Shown: one piece after another, positions 1 to 6,304 of the stretch
Layout of the letters: each line of letters starts with the position of its first letter
Position numbering within the stretch: position 1 is the stretch's first letter
Source: RPQJ01 sp036277615
Lineage (GTDB): Bacteria > Pseudomonadota > Gammaproteobacteria > Steroidobacterales > Steroidobacteraceae
Direction: 5' to 3'
Assembly: GCA_036277615.1 (NCBI GenBank)
Contig: DASUMQ010000250.1
Coordinates: 1 to 12,521 of the forward strand
Length of the DNA stretch: 12,521 nt
The notes under the pieces: generated by a model
The model's database searches: none
What the model was told of the DNA's origin: nothing
Seen by the model: only the letters and a program-made list of their open reading frames with translations
Position numbers and translations under genes: made by a program

Positions 1-306
1 CCCCTGGTGCTCGGCGTCTGGTGGAAGCGCGCCAACCGCCCCGGCGCCCTCGCGGGCATGGTCGTGGGCCTCGCGACGGGCTGGTGGTACCTGCTCGCGG
101 TCCGCAACCCGGACGCGTGGTACGGCATCGCCAAGCCGTGGATCGGCCTCGACGACATCCGGTTCGGCGTGGTCGGCGTGACGGCGAGCGCCGTCGCGAT
201 GGTCGTCGTGACGCTGCTCACGCCGGCGCCGAGCGAGGAGATCCAGCGCATGGTCGACGACGTCCGCGTGCCGAGCGGCGACACGGTCATTCCGTCCAAG
301 GCCTGA
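1..306 (+). CDS. Sodium:solute symporter, VC_2705/acetate type, C-terminal end (5' truncated)
   Basis: The gene runs off the left edge; about 101 codons in frame 1 remain, ending in TGA at 304-306. The visible piece starts in a membrane helix (PLVLGVWWKRANRPGALAG), which resembles the segment before the last helices of sodium:solute symporters. Two further hydrophobic stretches follow, one near GMVVGLATGWWYLLAV and one near GVVGVTASAVAMVVVTLL. The cytoplasmic tail TPAPSEEIQRMVDDVRVPSGD is what I associate with the VC_2705 subfamily, which usually pairs with a small DUF4212 subunit and is annotated as a cation/acetate symporter. The substrate is inferred from family only. The core sodium and substrate residues lie outside the window. 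A strong hairpin terminator follows 17 bases after the stop, so this gene ends its operon. Confidence 0.85.
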   Translation, partial: PLVLGVWWKRANRPGALAGMVVGLATGWWYLLAVRNPDAWYGIAKPWIGLDDIRFGVVGVTASAVAMVVVTLLTPAPSEEIQRMVDDVRVPSGDTVIPSKA

Positions 307-322
307 GCGAACAGGCACCACC

Positions 323-355
323 GAGCCGGGGCGAGGCGACTCGCCCCGGCTCTTT
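323..355 (+). terminator. Rho-independent terminator after the symporter
   Basis: A perfect 13-bp stem (GAGCCGGGGCGAG at 323-335 pairing with CTCGCCCCGGCTC at 340-352) is closed by a GCGA tetraloop of the stable GNRA class and followed by a short T-run (TTT at 353-355). The U-tract is short, but the stem is very strong and sits 17 bases after the symporter stop, so termination is the best reading. The symmetrical stem could also act weakly on the opposite strand. Confidence 0.85.
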
Positions 356-397
356 CGCGTGTGACAGAATCGCAGGCGATCAGGGACCGCAGCGATC

Positions 398-405
398 GGG
401 AGGGG
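398..405 (+). promoter_or_regulatory. Shine-Dalgarno that fixes the TTG start at 410
   Basis: GGGAGGGG lies four bases before TTG at 410-412. No ATG or GTG nearby opens this frame, so this purine-rich site supports the unusual TTG start of the small membrane protein. Confidence 0.6.
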
Positions 406-409
406 CGCG

Positions 410-766
410 TTGATCGAGGGAATTCCGCTCTGGGCGGTGGTGCTGGACTATCTGCTCGGCGTGGTCATGTGGACGCTGATCGCGCGCTTCGGCATGCGGT
501 TGTTCCTGCCCGAAGACAGCACGTTCTTCTTCAACCGCTTCTTCGTGCGGGCGACACAGCCGCTGATCGACCGGTTCCGACCGATCACGCCCGCCTTCCT
601 CGTGCCTGCGCTCGTGCCGCTCTACGTCGCGTGGTTCTTCTTCATCTTCCGCTTCTACGTGATGCCGGCGCTGCTCGGTTACTCGGTGCTCGGCATGCTC
701 TCGTTTCCGCTCGAAGGGCAGATCGCGCAGGGCATCTATCGTCTCGGGCGCTTGCTCGTTGACTGA
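410..766 (+). CDS. Small integral membrane protein, weakly YggT-like
   Basis: This 118-residue protein starts at TTG, supported by the GGGAGGGG site just upstream. It has one hydrophobic helix at about residues 7-31 and a long hydrophobic region at about 62-97 (VPLYVAWFFFIFRFYVMPAL), which could be one or two helices. Between them is an amphipathic segment, FFFNRFFVRATQPLIDRFRP. The pattern of an aromatic loop, a T-x-P-L-I-x-R-x-R-P motif and a second helix recalls YggT-family proteins, but the resemblance is loose and I would not assign the family firmly. Its position directly downstream of the symporter suggests membrane-associated accessory work, but the strong terminator in between argues for separate transcription. 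The last 31 bases overlap the 3' end of the convergent gene. Function unknown. Confidence 0.75.
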   Translation: MIEGIPLWAVVLDYLLGVVMWTLIARFGMRLFLPEDSTFFFNRFFVRATQPLIDRFRPITPAFLVPALVPLYVAWFFFIFRFYVMPALLGYSVLGMLSFPLEGQIAQGIYRLGRLLVD

Positions 767-1485
767 GTCGTCATCGACTCGAGCAGCGGCTTCGGTCGCA
801 ACTGCACCGCGAAATCGCGGCGGACGGCCTGCCACCGGAACCGCACCGAGTTGCGGACGATCTCCTCGTCGAGTGCCTTCAGCTCGTCCTTGACGGGGGC
901 CCAGCGCACGATCCCGGCCGGGCTCTCGGTGAAGGCGGCCTCGTCCGGCCCCACCGCGAGCCAGTCGGTGCGTGCCACGCGTTCGCGCACGCGCACCGCG
1001 TGCGCCAGGAACTCCGGCCCCGCTTCTGCCGGTGTGCCCGCGCGGGTGAGCACCTCCTCGACCACGGCCGTGATCGCGCGCCCGATGCGCGGCGTCTCGT
1101 CGGGCCGGTGCTGCGCGATGCGACTGCCGGCGTAGACCGCCAGGTCGGACAGGCAATCGAGCCAGAGCTGCCACTTGGCAACGTTGATCGAGGCGACGAA
1201 CGCATCGTCGTCGAACAGTTCCGGGTAACGCATGCCCGCACGCGTCTGCAGGTAGCCGTAGAGCGAGGTCTGCGCGAGAAAACTCGCGCGTTCGTCGAGA
1301 AACCGGGCGAGCGCCGCCGTGGAGTCGATCGGTCCCTCGAGCGCCTCACGCCGCAGGCCGACGTAGGACCGCAGCGTTGCCCAGAGATCGGCCGGGCGCC
1401 ACGGCGACCCCGGGGCGCTGGGGGGTCGCCCGGGCTCGCGTCGGACGACGCGTCGAAACCAGCGCGGCTTGTGGTCTTCGGACAC
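736..1485 (-). CDS. Conserved-looking protein of unknown function, 249 residues
   Basis: I do not recognise a family. The product is soluble-looking, with no signal peptide or membrane helix. It has a basic start (SEDHKPRWFRRVVRREP), then a mostly helical body containing SLYGYLQTRAGMRYPELF, an aromatic stretch WQLWLDCLSDLAVYAG, and a basic C-terminus. Codon use matches the neighbours and the aromatic motifs look selected, so I take it as a real gene. I chose GTG at 1485, with GAGG four bases upstream. A second GTG in frame at 1509 would add eight residues, but it lies only five bases after a TATACT box. The gene is divergent from the DUF294 gene and overlaps the tail of the small membrane gene by 31 bases. 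The setting between a symporter and a DUF294 gene is the only hint to its role. Confidence 0.7.
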   Translation of the reverse strand: MSEDHKPRWFRRVVRREPGRPPSAPGSPWRPADLWATLRSYVGLRREALEGPIDSTAALARFLDERASFLAQTSLYGYLQTRAGMRYPELFDDDAFVASINVAKWQLWLDCLSDLAVYAGSRIAQHRPDETPRIGRAITAVVEEVLTRAGTPAEAGPEFLAHAVRVRERVARTDWLAVGPDEAAFTESPAGIVRWAPVKDELKALDEEIVRNSVRFRWQAVRRDFAVQLRPKPLLESMTTQSTSKRPRR

Positions 1486-1514
1486 GGGGCCTCGGCTCGG
1501 GAAATGCACCTGGC

Positions 1515-1520
1515 AGTATA
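1515..1520 (-). promoter_or_regulatory. -10-like box TATACT for the unknown minus-strand gene
   Basis: Read on the minus strand, TATACT matches five of six consensus bases and lies in the 79-100 base divergent gap. Transcription would begin at about 1507-1509, giving a leader of about 20 bases before GTG at 1485. No convincing -35 box is seen at 16-18 bases upstream, so confidence is low. Confidence 0.35.
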
Positions 1521-1576
1521 GGCGTGCCGTGTCATTGCGTCGTCCGCAGGGTGGCGCGTCGGTTCGTGCCGGCGGC

Positions 1577-1582
1577 TATGAT
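1577..1582 (+). promoter_or_regulatory. -10-like box TATGAT for the DUF294 operon, possibly leaderless
   Basis: TATGAT is followed by exactly six bases (GCCGCC) and then the ATG at 1589, so transcription would start on or next to the first base of the start codon. There is no Shine-Dalgarno sequence in front of this ATG. No clear -35 box is visible at the normal distance. Confidence 0.4.
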
Positions 1583-1588
1583 GCCGCC

Positions 1589-3439
1589 ATGAACAGCGCC
1601 CTGGCCGACGTCGAGAGATTCCTCGCCGCCACGCCGCCGTTCGACCTGCTCGACCCCGCACTGCTCGCGCGCGCGGCCGCCTCGATCGAGATCACCTACC
1701 GGCGCAGCGGCGCGGTGCTGCTCGAGATCGGCGAGGTCAATGCGACGCTGTACCTCGTGCGCCGCGGGGCGGTCGATGCCCACGACAAGGCGGGCAACCT
1801 CGTCGACCGCTACGGCGAAGGCGAGACGTTCGGCGTGCTCTCGGTGCTGAGCGGCAAGCCCGTGCGCTTCCGGATCACTGCGATCGAGGACTGCCTGATC
1901 TGGGGCCTGCCGCGCAAGGCGCTCGACGAGCTGCGCGCGCGCGCGCCCGGGTTCGAGACGTTCTTCATCCGCACCATCGAGGAGCGCCTGATCGCCGCGA
2001 CCCAGCCGCGCGCCTCGACGGGCCAGACGCTGTTCATGACGCCGATGGGCGAGCTCGTGCGCGGCAAGCTGGTCGTCGCAGCCCCGGACACCACGATCGC
2101 AGCGGCGGCCCGCACGATGTCGCAGCACAGGGTCTCCTCGCTGCTGGTCACCCAGGGCGAGCAGGTGCGCGGCATCGTGACCGATCGGGACCTGCGCAAC
2201 CGCGTGCTCGCGCAGGGGCGCGACCCGGCCGAACCCGTCGCGACGATCATGACGCACGACCCGCTGACGCTCGATGCCTCGAGCCCGGTGCTCGAAGGCA
2301 TCCTCGCGATGGTGGGCCGCGGGATCCACCACTTGCCGCTCACGCGCGACGGACGCGTCTTCGGCATCGTCACGACGCGCGACCTCATGACGCTGCAGAC
2401 GCGGCACCCGCTGTACCTCGCGGCACAGGTCCAGAAGGCCGGCTCGGTCGAGGCGCTGGTGGAGACCTGTCGCGAGATCCCGCGCCTGTTCGAGTTGCTC
2501 GTGGCCTCGGGGATGCGCGCGGAGCAGGTGCCGAAGGTGCTGACCACGCTCAGCGACGCCGTCACGCGCCGGCTGCTCGCGCTGGCCGAGCAGCGACTCG
2601 GGCCTCCGCCGGCACCCTATGCGTGGCTCGCCTTCGGTTCGCAGGCGCGCGGCGAGCAGAGCCTGCGGACCGACCAGGACAACGGGCTCGTGCACGCCGA
2701 CGCGGCACCGCCAGAAGCGGCGCCGTATTTCGCGGCACTCGCCCGCATCGTCTGTGACGGGCTCGACGCCTGCGGCTATCCGTACTGCCCGGGTCGCGTG
2801 ATGGCGACCACGGACGAGTGGCGACAACCTGTCGCGGGTTGGCTCGCACACTTTCGCCACTGGGCGTCGCTGCCCGACCCGGAAGCCGTGCTGCGCGCCA
2901 GCATCTTCTTCGACTTGCGCACGGTGCACGGCGAGCTTGCGCTGGGCACGCAGCTGGGCGAAGCGCTCGCAGCGACCGGCAGCGGTACAGGAAAGAGCGT
3001 GTTCCTCGCGGCGCTCGCACGCCAGGCCGCCCGCTACGACGTGCCGCTCGGCTTCTTCCGTCGCTTCGTGCTCGAGAGCCGAGGCCAGCATCGCGAGACG
3101 CTCGACCTCAAGGCCAGCGGCCTGATGCCGTTGACCGACCTCGTCCGCGTGCGGGCGCTGCAGGCCGGCATCGTCGCGCCGGGCACGCAGACCCGCATCG
3201 CGACGATGGTCGAGGCCAACCGGCTGAGCCGTGCCGACGCCGACCGGCTCGCCGGCGCGCACGACCTGCTCTCCGGACTTCGCGTGCGGCTGCACGCGGA
3301 TCAAGTGCGGCGTGGCGAGTCGCCGCACAACCATCTCGACCCGGCCATGCTCGGGCATGCCGAACGCGCAGCGCTCAAGGACACGTTCCTCGTCATCCGC
3401 GAGGCGCAGCGTGGATTGCTGCTGGATTTTCCGACGTGA
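1589..3439 (+). CDS. Cyclic-nucleotide-binding / CBS / DUF294 nucleotidyltransferase-like protein
   Basis: The product is 616 residues and cytoplasmic, with the usual domain order and length of the family. A cyclic-nucleotide-binding-like beta-roll spans about residues 10-110 (LYLVRRGAVDAHD, YGEGETFGVLSVLSG). Two CBS repeats follow at about 150-210 and 213-270 (GIVTDRDLRNRVL, GIVTTRDL), which normally bind adenine nucleotides. A DUF294 nucleotidyltransferase-like domain spans about 295-430 and a C-terminal helical DUF294 domain about 465-605. The transferase signature FGSQARGEQSLRTDQDNGL keeps Gly350-Ser351, Glu356, Asp362 and Asp364, as in GlnD-like enzymes, so catalysis is plausible. The substrate is unknown. 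The open frame extends upstream to 1469, but that extension is Arg/Gly/Trp-rich and antisense to the neighbouring gene; ATG 1589 follows a TATGAT box. The stop overlaps the exonuclease start, so the two are co-translated. Such proteins often lie near acetate-type symporters, as here. Confidence 0.93.
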   Translation: MNSALADVERFLAATPPFDLLDPALLARAAASIEITYRRSGAVLLEIGEVNATLYLVRRGAVDAHDKAGNLVDRYGEGETFGVLSVLSGKPVRFRITAIEDCLIWGLPRKALDELRARAPGFETFFIRTIEERLIAATQPRASTGQTLFMTPMGELVRGKLVVAAPDTTIAAAARTMSQHRVSSLLVTQGEQVRGIVTDRDLRNRVLAQGRDPAEPVATIMTHDPLTLDASSPVLEGILAMVGRGIHHLPLTRDGRVFGIVTTRDLMTLQTRHPLYLAAQVQKAGSVEALVETCREIPRLFELLVASGMRAEQVPKVLTTLSDAVTRRLLALAEQRLGPPPAPYAWLAFGSQARGEQSLRTDQDNGLVHADAAPPEAAPYFAALARIVCDGLDACGYPYCPGRVMATTDEWRQPVAGWLAHFRHWASLPDPEAVLRASIFFDLRTVHGELALGTQLGEALAATGSGTGKSVFLAALARQAARYDVPLGFFRRFVLESRGQHRETLDLKASGLMPLTDLVRVRALQAGIVAPGTQTRIATMVEANRLSRADADRLAGAHDLLSGLRVRLHADQVRRGESPHNHLDPAMLGHAERAALKDTFLVIREAQRGLLLDFPT

Positions 3440-4122
3440 ACGTCTGGCAGCGTGTACGGCTGGCCCGCGCGCGGCGCGCCAGCCGGCTGCCGCTGCAGCA
3501 ACGACTGCTGCAACAGGTGTCGCTGCCGTCGCCGAGGGCCCGCGTTTGCGAACTCGAACTCATCGCGCTCGATTTCGAGACGACCGGGCTCGACTCGCAA
3601 CGGGACCATGTGATCGCGGCCGGCTGGGTCCGCATCGTCGGCGACCGGATCGTGCTCGCGAGTGCCCGCGAGCTGCACGTGCGCACGCACCGCCCCGAAG
3701 GCGTCGGGCAGAGCGCCGTCATCCACGGCATCCTCGACAGCGACCTCGACGACGCCGTCGACGCCGGAACGCTGGCCGAGACGCTGCTGCCGGACCTTGC
3801 GGGTCGTGTCGTGGTCGCACACGCGGCCGCGATCGAACGCGCGTTCCTCGGAAGAATGCTGCGCAGCCTCGGCGGCGTGCCGGTGCCGAACCCGTTTGTC
3901 GATACGATGTCGATCGAGCGGCGCCTGCTCGCGGCCGGCGGCGTTCACGCCCGGGAACAGCACGACGACCTGTCGCTCGACGCGTGCCGCCGGCGTCACG
4001 GCCTGCCCGAGCACGCGCACCATTCCGCGGCCGCCGACGCCGTGGCCTGCGCAGAGCTTCTGCTCGCGCAACTCGCGCGGTTCGGCGGCGGCGCGAACGT
4101 CCGTCTGGCGGAGTTGCGCTGA
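3436..4122 (+). CDS. DnaQ-like (DEDDh) 3'-5' exonuclease
   Basis: The product is 228 residues and starts at GTG inside the GTGA overlap with the upstream stop, a classic translational-coupling layout. A basic, Gln/Leu-rich leader of about 35 residues precedes the RNase H-like fold. Exo I is clear: LDFETTGLD, with Asp46 and Glu48. Exo II is VVAHAAAIERAFL, where the usual Asn is Ala130 and the usual Asp is Glu134. Between Exo II and Exo III comes FVDTM with Asp156. Exo III is HHSAAADA, with His196 and Asp201, the DEDDh spacing. Expected activity is metal-dependent 3'-5' removal of nucleotides from DNA, RNA or a small nucleotide. The length matches stand-alone proofreading-type exonucleases rather than the DnaQ epsilon subunit, and no clamp-binding motif is obvious. 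The tie to the DUF294 protein suggests a joint job, for example in nucleotide signalling; that is inference. Confidence 0.9.
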   Translation: MNVWQRVRLARARRASRLPLQQRLLQQVSLPSPRARVCELELIALDFETTGLDSQRDHVIAAGWVRIVGDRIVLASARELHVRTHRPEGVGQSAVIHGILDSDLDDAVDAGTLAETLLPDLAGRVVVAHAAAIERAFLGRMLRSLGGVPVPNPFVDTMSIERRLLAAGGVHAREQHDDLSLDACRRRHGLPEHAHHSAAADAVACAELLLAQLARFGGGANVRLAELR

Positions 4123-4176
4123 ACCGGCCGCGGCGGAGCCGAACTCACCGGTTACGCCACGCTGCCAGAGCTGCGT

Positions 4177-4204
4177 TACGATCCGGCCGGAAGCGAGGAG
4201 GAGA
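4177..4204 (+). promoter_or_regulatory. -10-like TACGAT and strong Shine-Dalgarno for the GFA gene
   Basis: TACGAT at 4177-4182 is a plausible -10 box, and AGGAGGAGA at 4196-4204 is a near-perfect ribosome binding site seven bases before ATG 4212. The ribosome site is solid. The promoter is tentative, because no -35 box is clear, but it would give the GFA gene its own transcript. Confidence 0.5.
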
Positions 4205-4211
4205 CAATCGC

Positions 4212-4613
4212 ATGGCCAGAGGCGAATGCAATTGCGGCGCGGTTCAATTCGAGATCGACGCTGACCTGCCAGGCATCTTCATGTGCCACTGCTCGATCTG
4301 TCGCCGCAACACCGGGAGCAACGGCATCGCAGTGGTCGTTTTTCCCAAAGAGCAGTTCCGGTGGCTTCGGGGCCAGGAGTTGATTGCAACGTGGAAGAAG
4401 CCGGGCACGGACTGGCAAACCTGGTTCTGCAGCGTCTGCGGCTCACCCGTGCCGGGAGAGAACGACGCCACGAGAATGTTCGCGCCGGCAGGCTCCCTCA
4501 CGAAGGGCGCCGAGGGGCTCAAGGTGCTGCATCACATCTGGGTGGGCTCGAAGGCGCCGTGGGACGAAATTGGCGACGCCGGCAAGCAGCACGTCGAGGG
4601 CTACCGTAGCTGA
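4212..4613 (+). CDS. GFA-family (glutathione-dependent formaldehyde-activating enzyme-like) zinc protein
   Basis: The product is 133 residues, typical for this Mss4-like zinc-fold family. ATG 4212 is set by the AGGAGGAGA site. The metal-binding cysteines are all present: Cys6 and Cys8 (GECNCGAV), Cys25, Cys27 and Cys30 (CHCSIC) and Cys73 and Cys76 (FCSVCGSPV), the seven-cysteine layout with one structural and one second zinc site. The family is named after a protein first thought to speed formaldehyde-glutathione adduct formation. Many members have no proven reaction, so the substrate cannot be read from sequence. The C-terminal HHIWVGSKAPWDEI segment is also typical of the family. It lies 89 bases after the exonuclease and converges with the carboxypeptidase gene 37 bases downstream, so it is probably a separate unit from the DUF294 operon. 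Confidence 0.92.
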   Translation: MARGECNCGAVQFEIDADLPGIFMCHCSICRRNTGSNGIAVVVFPKEQFRWLRGQELIATWKKPGTDWQTWFCSVCGSPVPGENDATRMFAPAGSLTKGAEGLKVLHHIWVGSKAPWDEIGDAGKQHVEGYRS

Positions 4614-4650
4614 CGCACGCGCTGGATACGCGAACGCGCGGCCACCGGCG

Positions 4651-6213
4651 TTACAACCTGTCCGTCTCGCGGATGAACCCGACGAGGTCGTCGCGGAACT
4701 TCTGCATCGACGGGCCGTGGACGTACATCATGTGACCCGCGTCGTAGTACTTCACGTGGATGCGATTGCGCGCCTCCGGCGTGACGTCGAGGTGCTCCAG
4801 GTCCATCTTCATCGCGAGGAACGGCGTCGCGAGGTCGTACCAGCCCTGCTGCACCAGCAGGTGCAGGCCGGGGTTCATCGTCATCGCGAGCGCGAGGTCC
4901 GGCACCGTGTTCGGGACGGGCGACATCCACCCGGCATTGCCCGGCTGTTCGTGCTCCCAGCTCCACTCGATGTCGAACGCCGAGACCTGGTATTCCTCGT
5001 CGCGTCCGAACTCGAGTTCGTCGTGCAGGTAGCTCAGGAACGCCGACGTGTATGCGGGGCCGATCGCCGGGAAGAAGGGGTCGTAATCCATTTCGCCCGC
5101 GAGCGGGTTCACTGACGGGCCGATGTAGCGAGAGTCGATGCGGCCTGCGATCAGCCGGTCCCCGCGCTTCAACTCCTGCAGGAACTGCGTGTGCGTCACG
5201 CGCAGGTCCGCCCGCTCCCAGTAGTCCGCGCTGGTGCCGGTGTAGCGAGCGAGCTTGGTCGCCACGGCTTTCTTGTCCGCTTCCGGCAGCACGTAGCCCT
5301 TGGCCAGCGCCGGCAGGTACTCCTCGCGGGCGAAGCGCTCGACGTCGGCCATGTACTGTTCGATGGTCGCGGGCTTGTCCTGGATCAAGCCGTGGTACCA
5401 GGCCGTCGCCGCGAGCGTCGGGAAGTACGCGACGTGCGCACTGTCGATGCCGGCGCCGTCGATCCCCGTCTCGGCGTTCAGGAACGGCGAGACGATCACG
5501 AGACCGTTCAGGTTCATGCCCTGCTCGGCCTGCAGGTGATAGGCGAGCCCGGCCCCGCGCATGCCGCCGTAGCTCTCTCCGAGCACGTACTTCGGCGAGC
5601 CCCAGCGTCCGTTCTCGGACACGTAGCGCTTGATGAACTGCGCGACCGAGCGGATGTCCTCGTCGACGCCGTGGAAGTCCTCGGGCTTGGCCTCGCCCAG
5701 GGGCTTGCTGAAGCCGGTACCGACCGGATCGATCATCACGACGTCGGTCACGTCGAGCGGCGAGTACGCGTTGTCGACGATCTGTGCGGGCGGCGGCGAC
5801 GCATAGCCGGGATCGTTCACCACCGCGCGACGCGGTCCCATGATCCCCATGTGCAGCCAGATCGACGACGACCCGGGACCGCCGTTGAACGCGAAGGTCA
5901 CCGGTCGTCGCGAGTGGTCCTTGACCCCGTCGAGCGTGTACGCGGTGTAGCCGAAACGCGCGATCGGCTCGTCTTCCTTGTCCTTGAGGATGTACCAGCC
6001 TGCCGTGGCCGTGTACTTGAGCGTCTTGCCGTCGAGGGTGATCTGGTGTTTCGTGATCGACGCGGCCGGCACCGGTTTCGGCTTCTCGGCCTCGGCCTTC
6101 TTCTCGGCTTCGTCCTTCCCCGCATCGTCCTCTGCCGCAAGCACCGGTCCCGCGCCAGCCATCATCATCAAGAGCAACGAAGCGACAGCGAGGTTCGGAC
6201 TCAAGGCACGCAT
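4651..6213 (-). CDS. Secreted serine carboxypeptidase, peptidase family S10
   Basis: The product is 520 residues from ATG 6213, with GGAG seven bases upstream; a TTG at 6237 would add eight residues that spoil the signal peptide. Residues 1-27 form a signal peptide (positive start, LLLMMMAG core, VLAA end), so the enzyme acts in the periplasm or outside. A charged Lys/Glu/Ala/Pro linker follows to about residue 50. The alpha/beta-hydrolase S10 features are complete: oxyanion loop NGGPGSSS at 110-117, GTGFS at 165-169, nucleophile Ser214 in GESYGG, Asp460 in WYDLATPF and His494 in DAGHMMY. S10 enzymes remove C-terminal residues from peptides, often at acid pH. Its likely role is peptide scavenging. 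It is the last gene of the minus-strand series, 91 bases after the kinase, and may be read with it. Confidence 0.95.
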   Translation of the reverse strand: MRALSPNLAVASLLLMMMAGAGPVLAAEDDAGKDEAEKKAEAEKPKPVPAASITKHQITLDGKTLKYTATAGWYILKDKEDEPIARFGYTAYTLDGVKDHSRRPVTFAFNGGPGSSSIWLHMGIMGPRRAVVNDPGYASPPPAQIVDNAYSPLDVTDVVMIDPVGTGFSKPLGEAKPEDFHGVDEDIRSVAQFIKRYVSENGRWGSPKYVLGESYGGMRGAGLAYHLQAEQGMNLNGLVIVSPFLNAETGIDGAGIDSAHVAYFPTLAATAWYHGLIQDKPATIEQYMADVERFAREEYLPALAKGYVLPEADKKAVATKLARYTGTSADYWERADLRVTHTQFLQELKRGDRLIAGRIDSRYIGPSVNPLAGEMDYDPFFPAIGPAYTSAFLSYLHDELEFGRDEEYQVSAFDIEWSWEHEQPGNAGWMSPVPNTVPDLALAMTMNPGLHLLVQQGWYDLATPFLAMKMDLEHLDVTPEARNRIHVKYYDAGHMMYVHGPSMQKFRDDLVGFIRETDRL

Positions 6214-6304
6214 GCTCGGTCTCCGGCGGATGCACAAAGGCCGCGATGCTCGTCCGAAACGGCGTGCGATGCAACCCTCGACCGGCGTGACGGCCCCCGG
6301 CGGG

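Noticed and set aside
1532..3358. 608-residue open frame antisense to the DUF294 gene
   Set aside because: It is rich in Arg, His, Glu and Ala without any family motif and lies wholly opposite a clear multi-domain gene; such frames are expected in GC-rich codon patterns.
2818..3435. Upstream in-frame extension of the exonuclease
   Set aside because: The extension is Arg/Pro-rich shadow sequence inside the DUF294 gene; the GTGA start at 3436 gives the normal family length.
4122..4153. AACCGG/CCGGTT inverted repeat after the exonuclease
   Set aside because: A six-base stem with a 20-base loop and no T-run; too weak to call a terminator.
4614..4650. Two-way terminator between the GFA and carboxypeptidase genes
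   Set aside because: I looked for a hairpin in the 37-base convergent gap and found only scattered CGCG matches without a stable stem or T-run.
6214..6304. Promoter or terminator between the kinase and carboxypeptidase genes
   Set aside because: Apart from the GGAG ribosome site, no -10-like box or clear hairpin stands out in the 91 bases.
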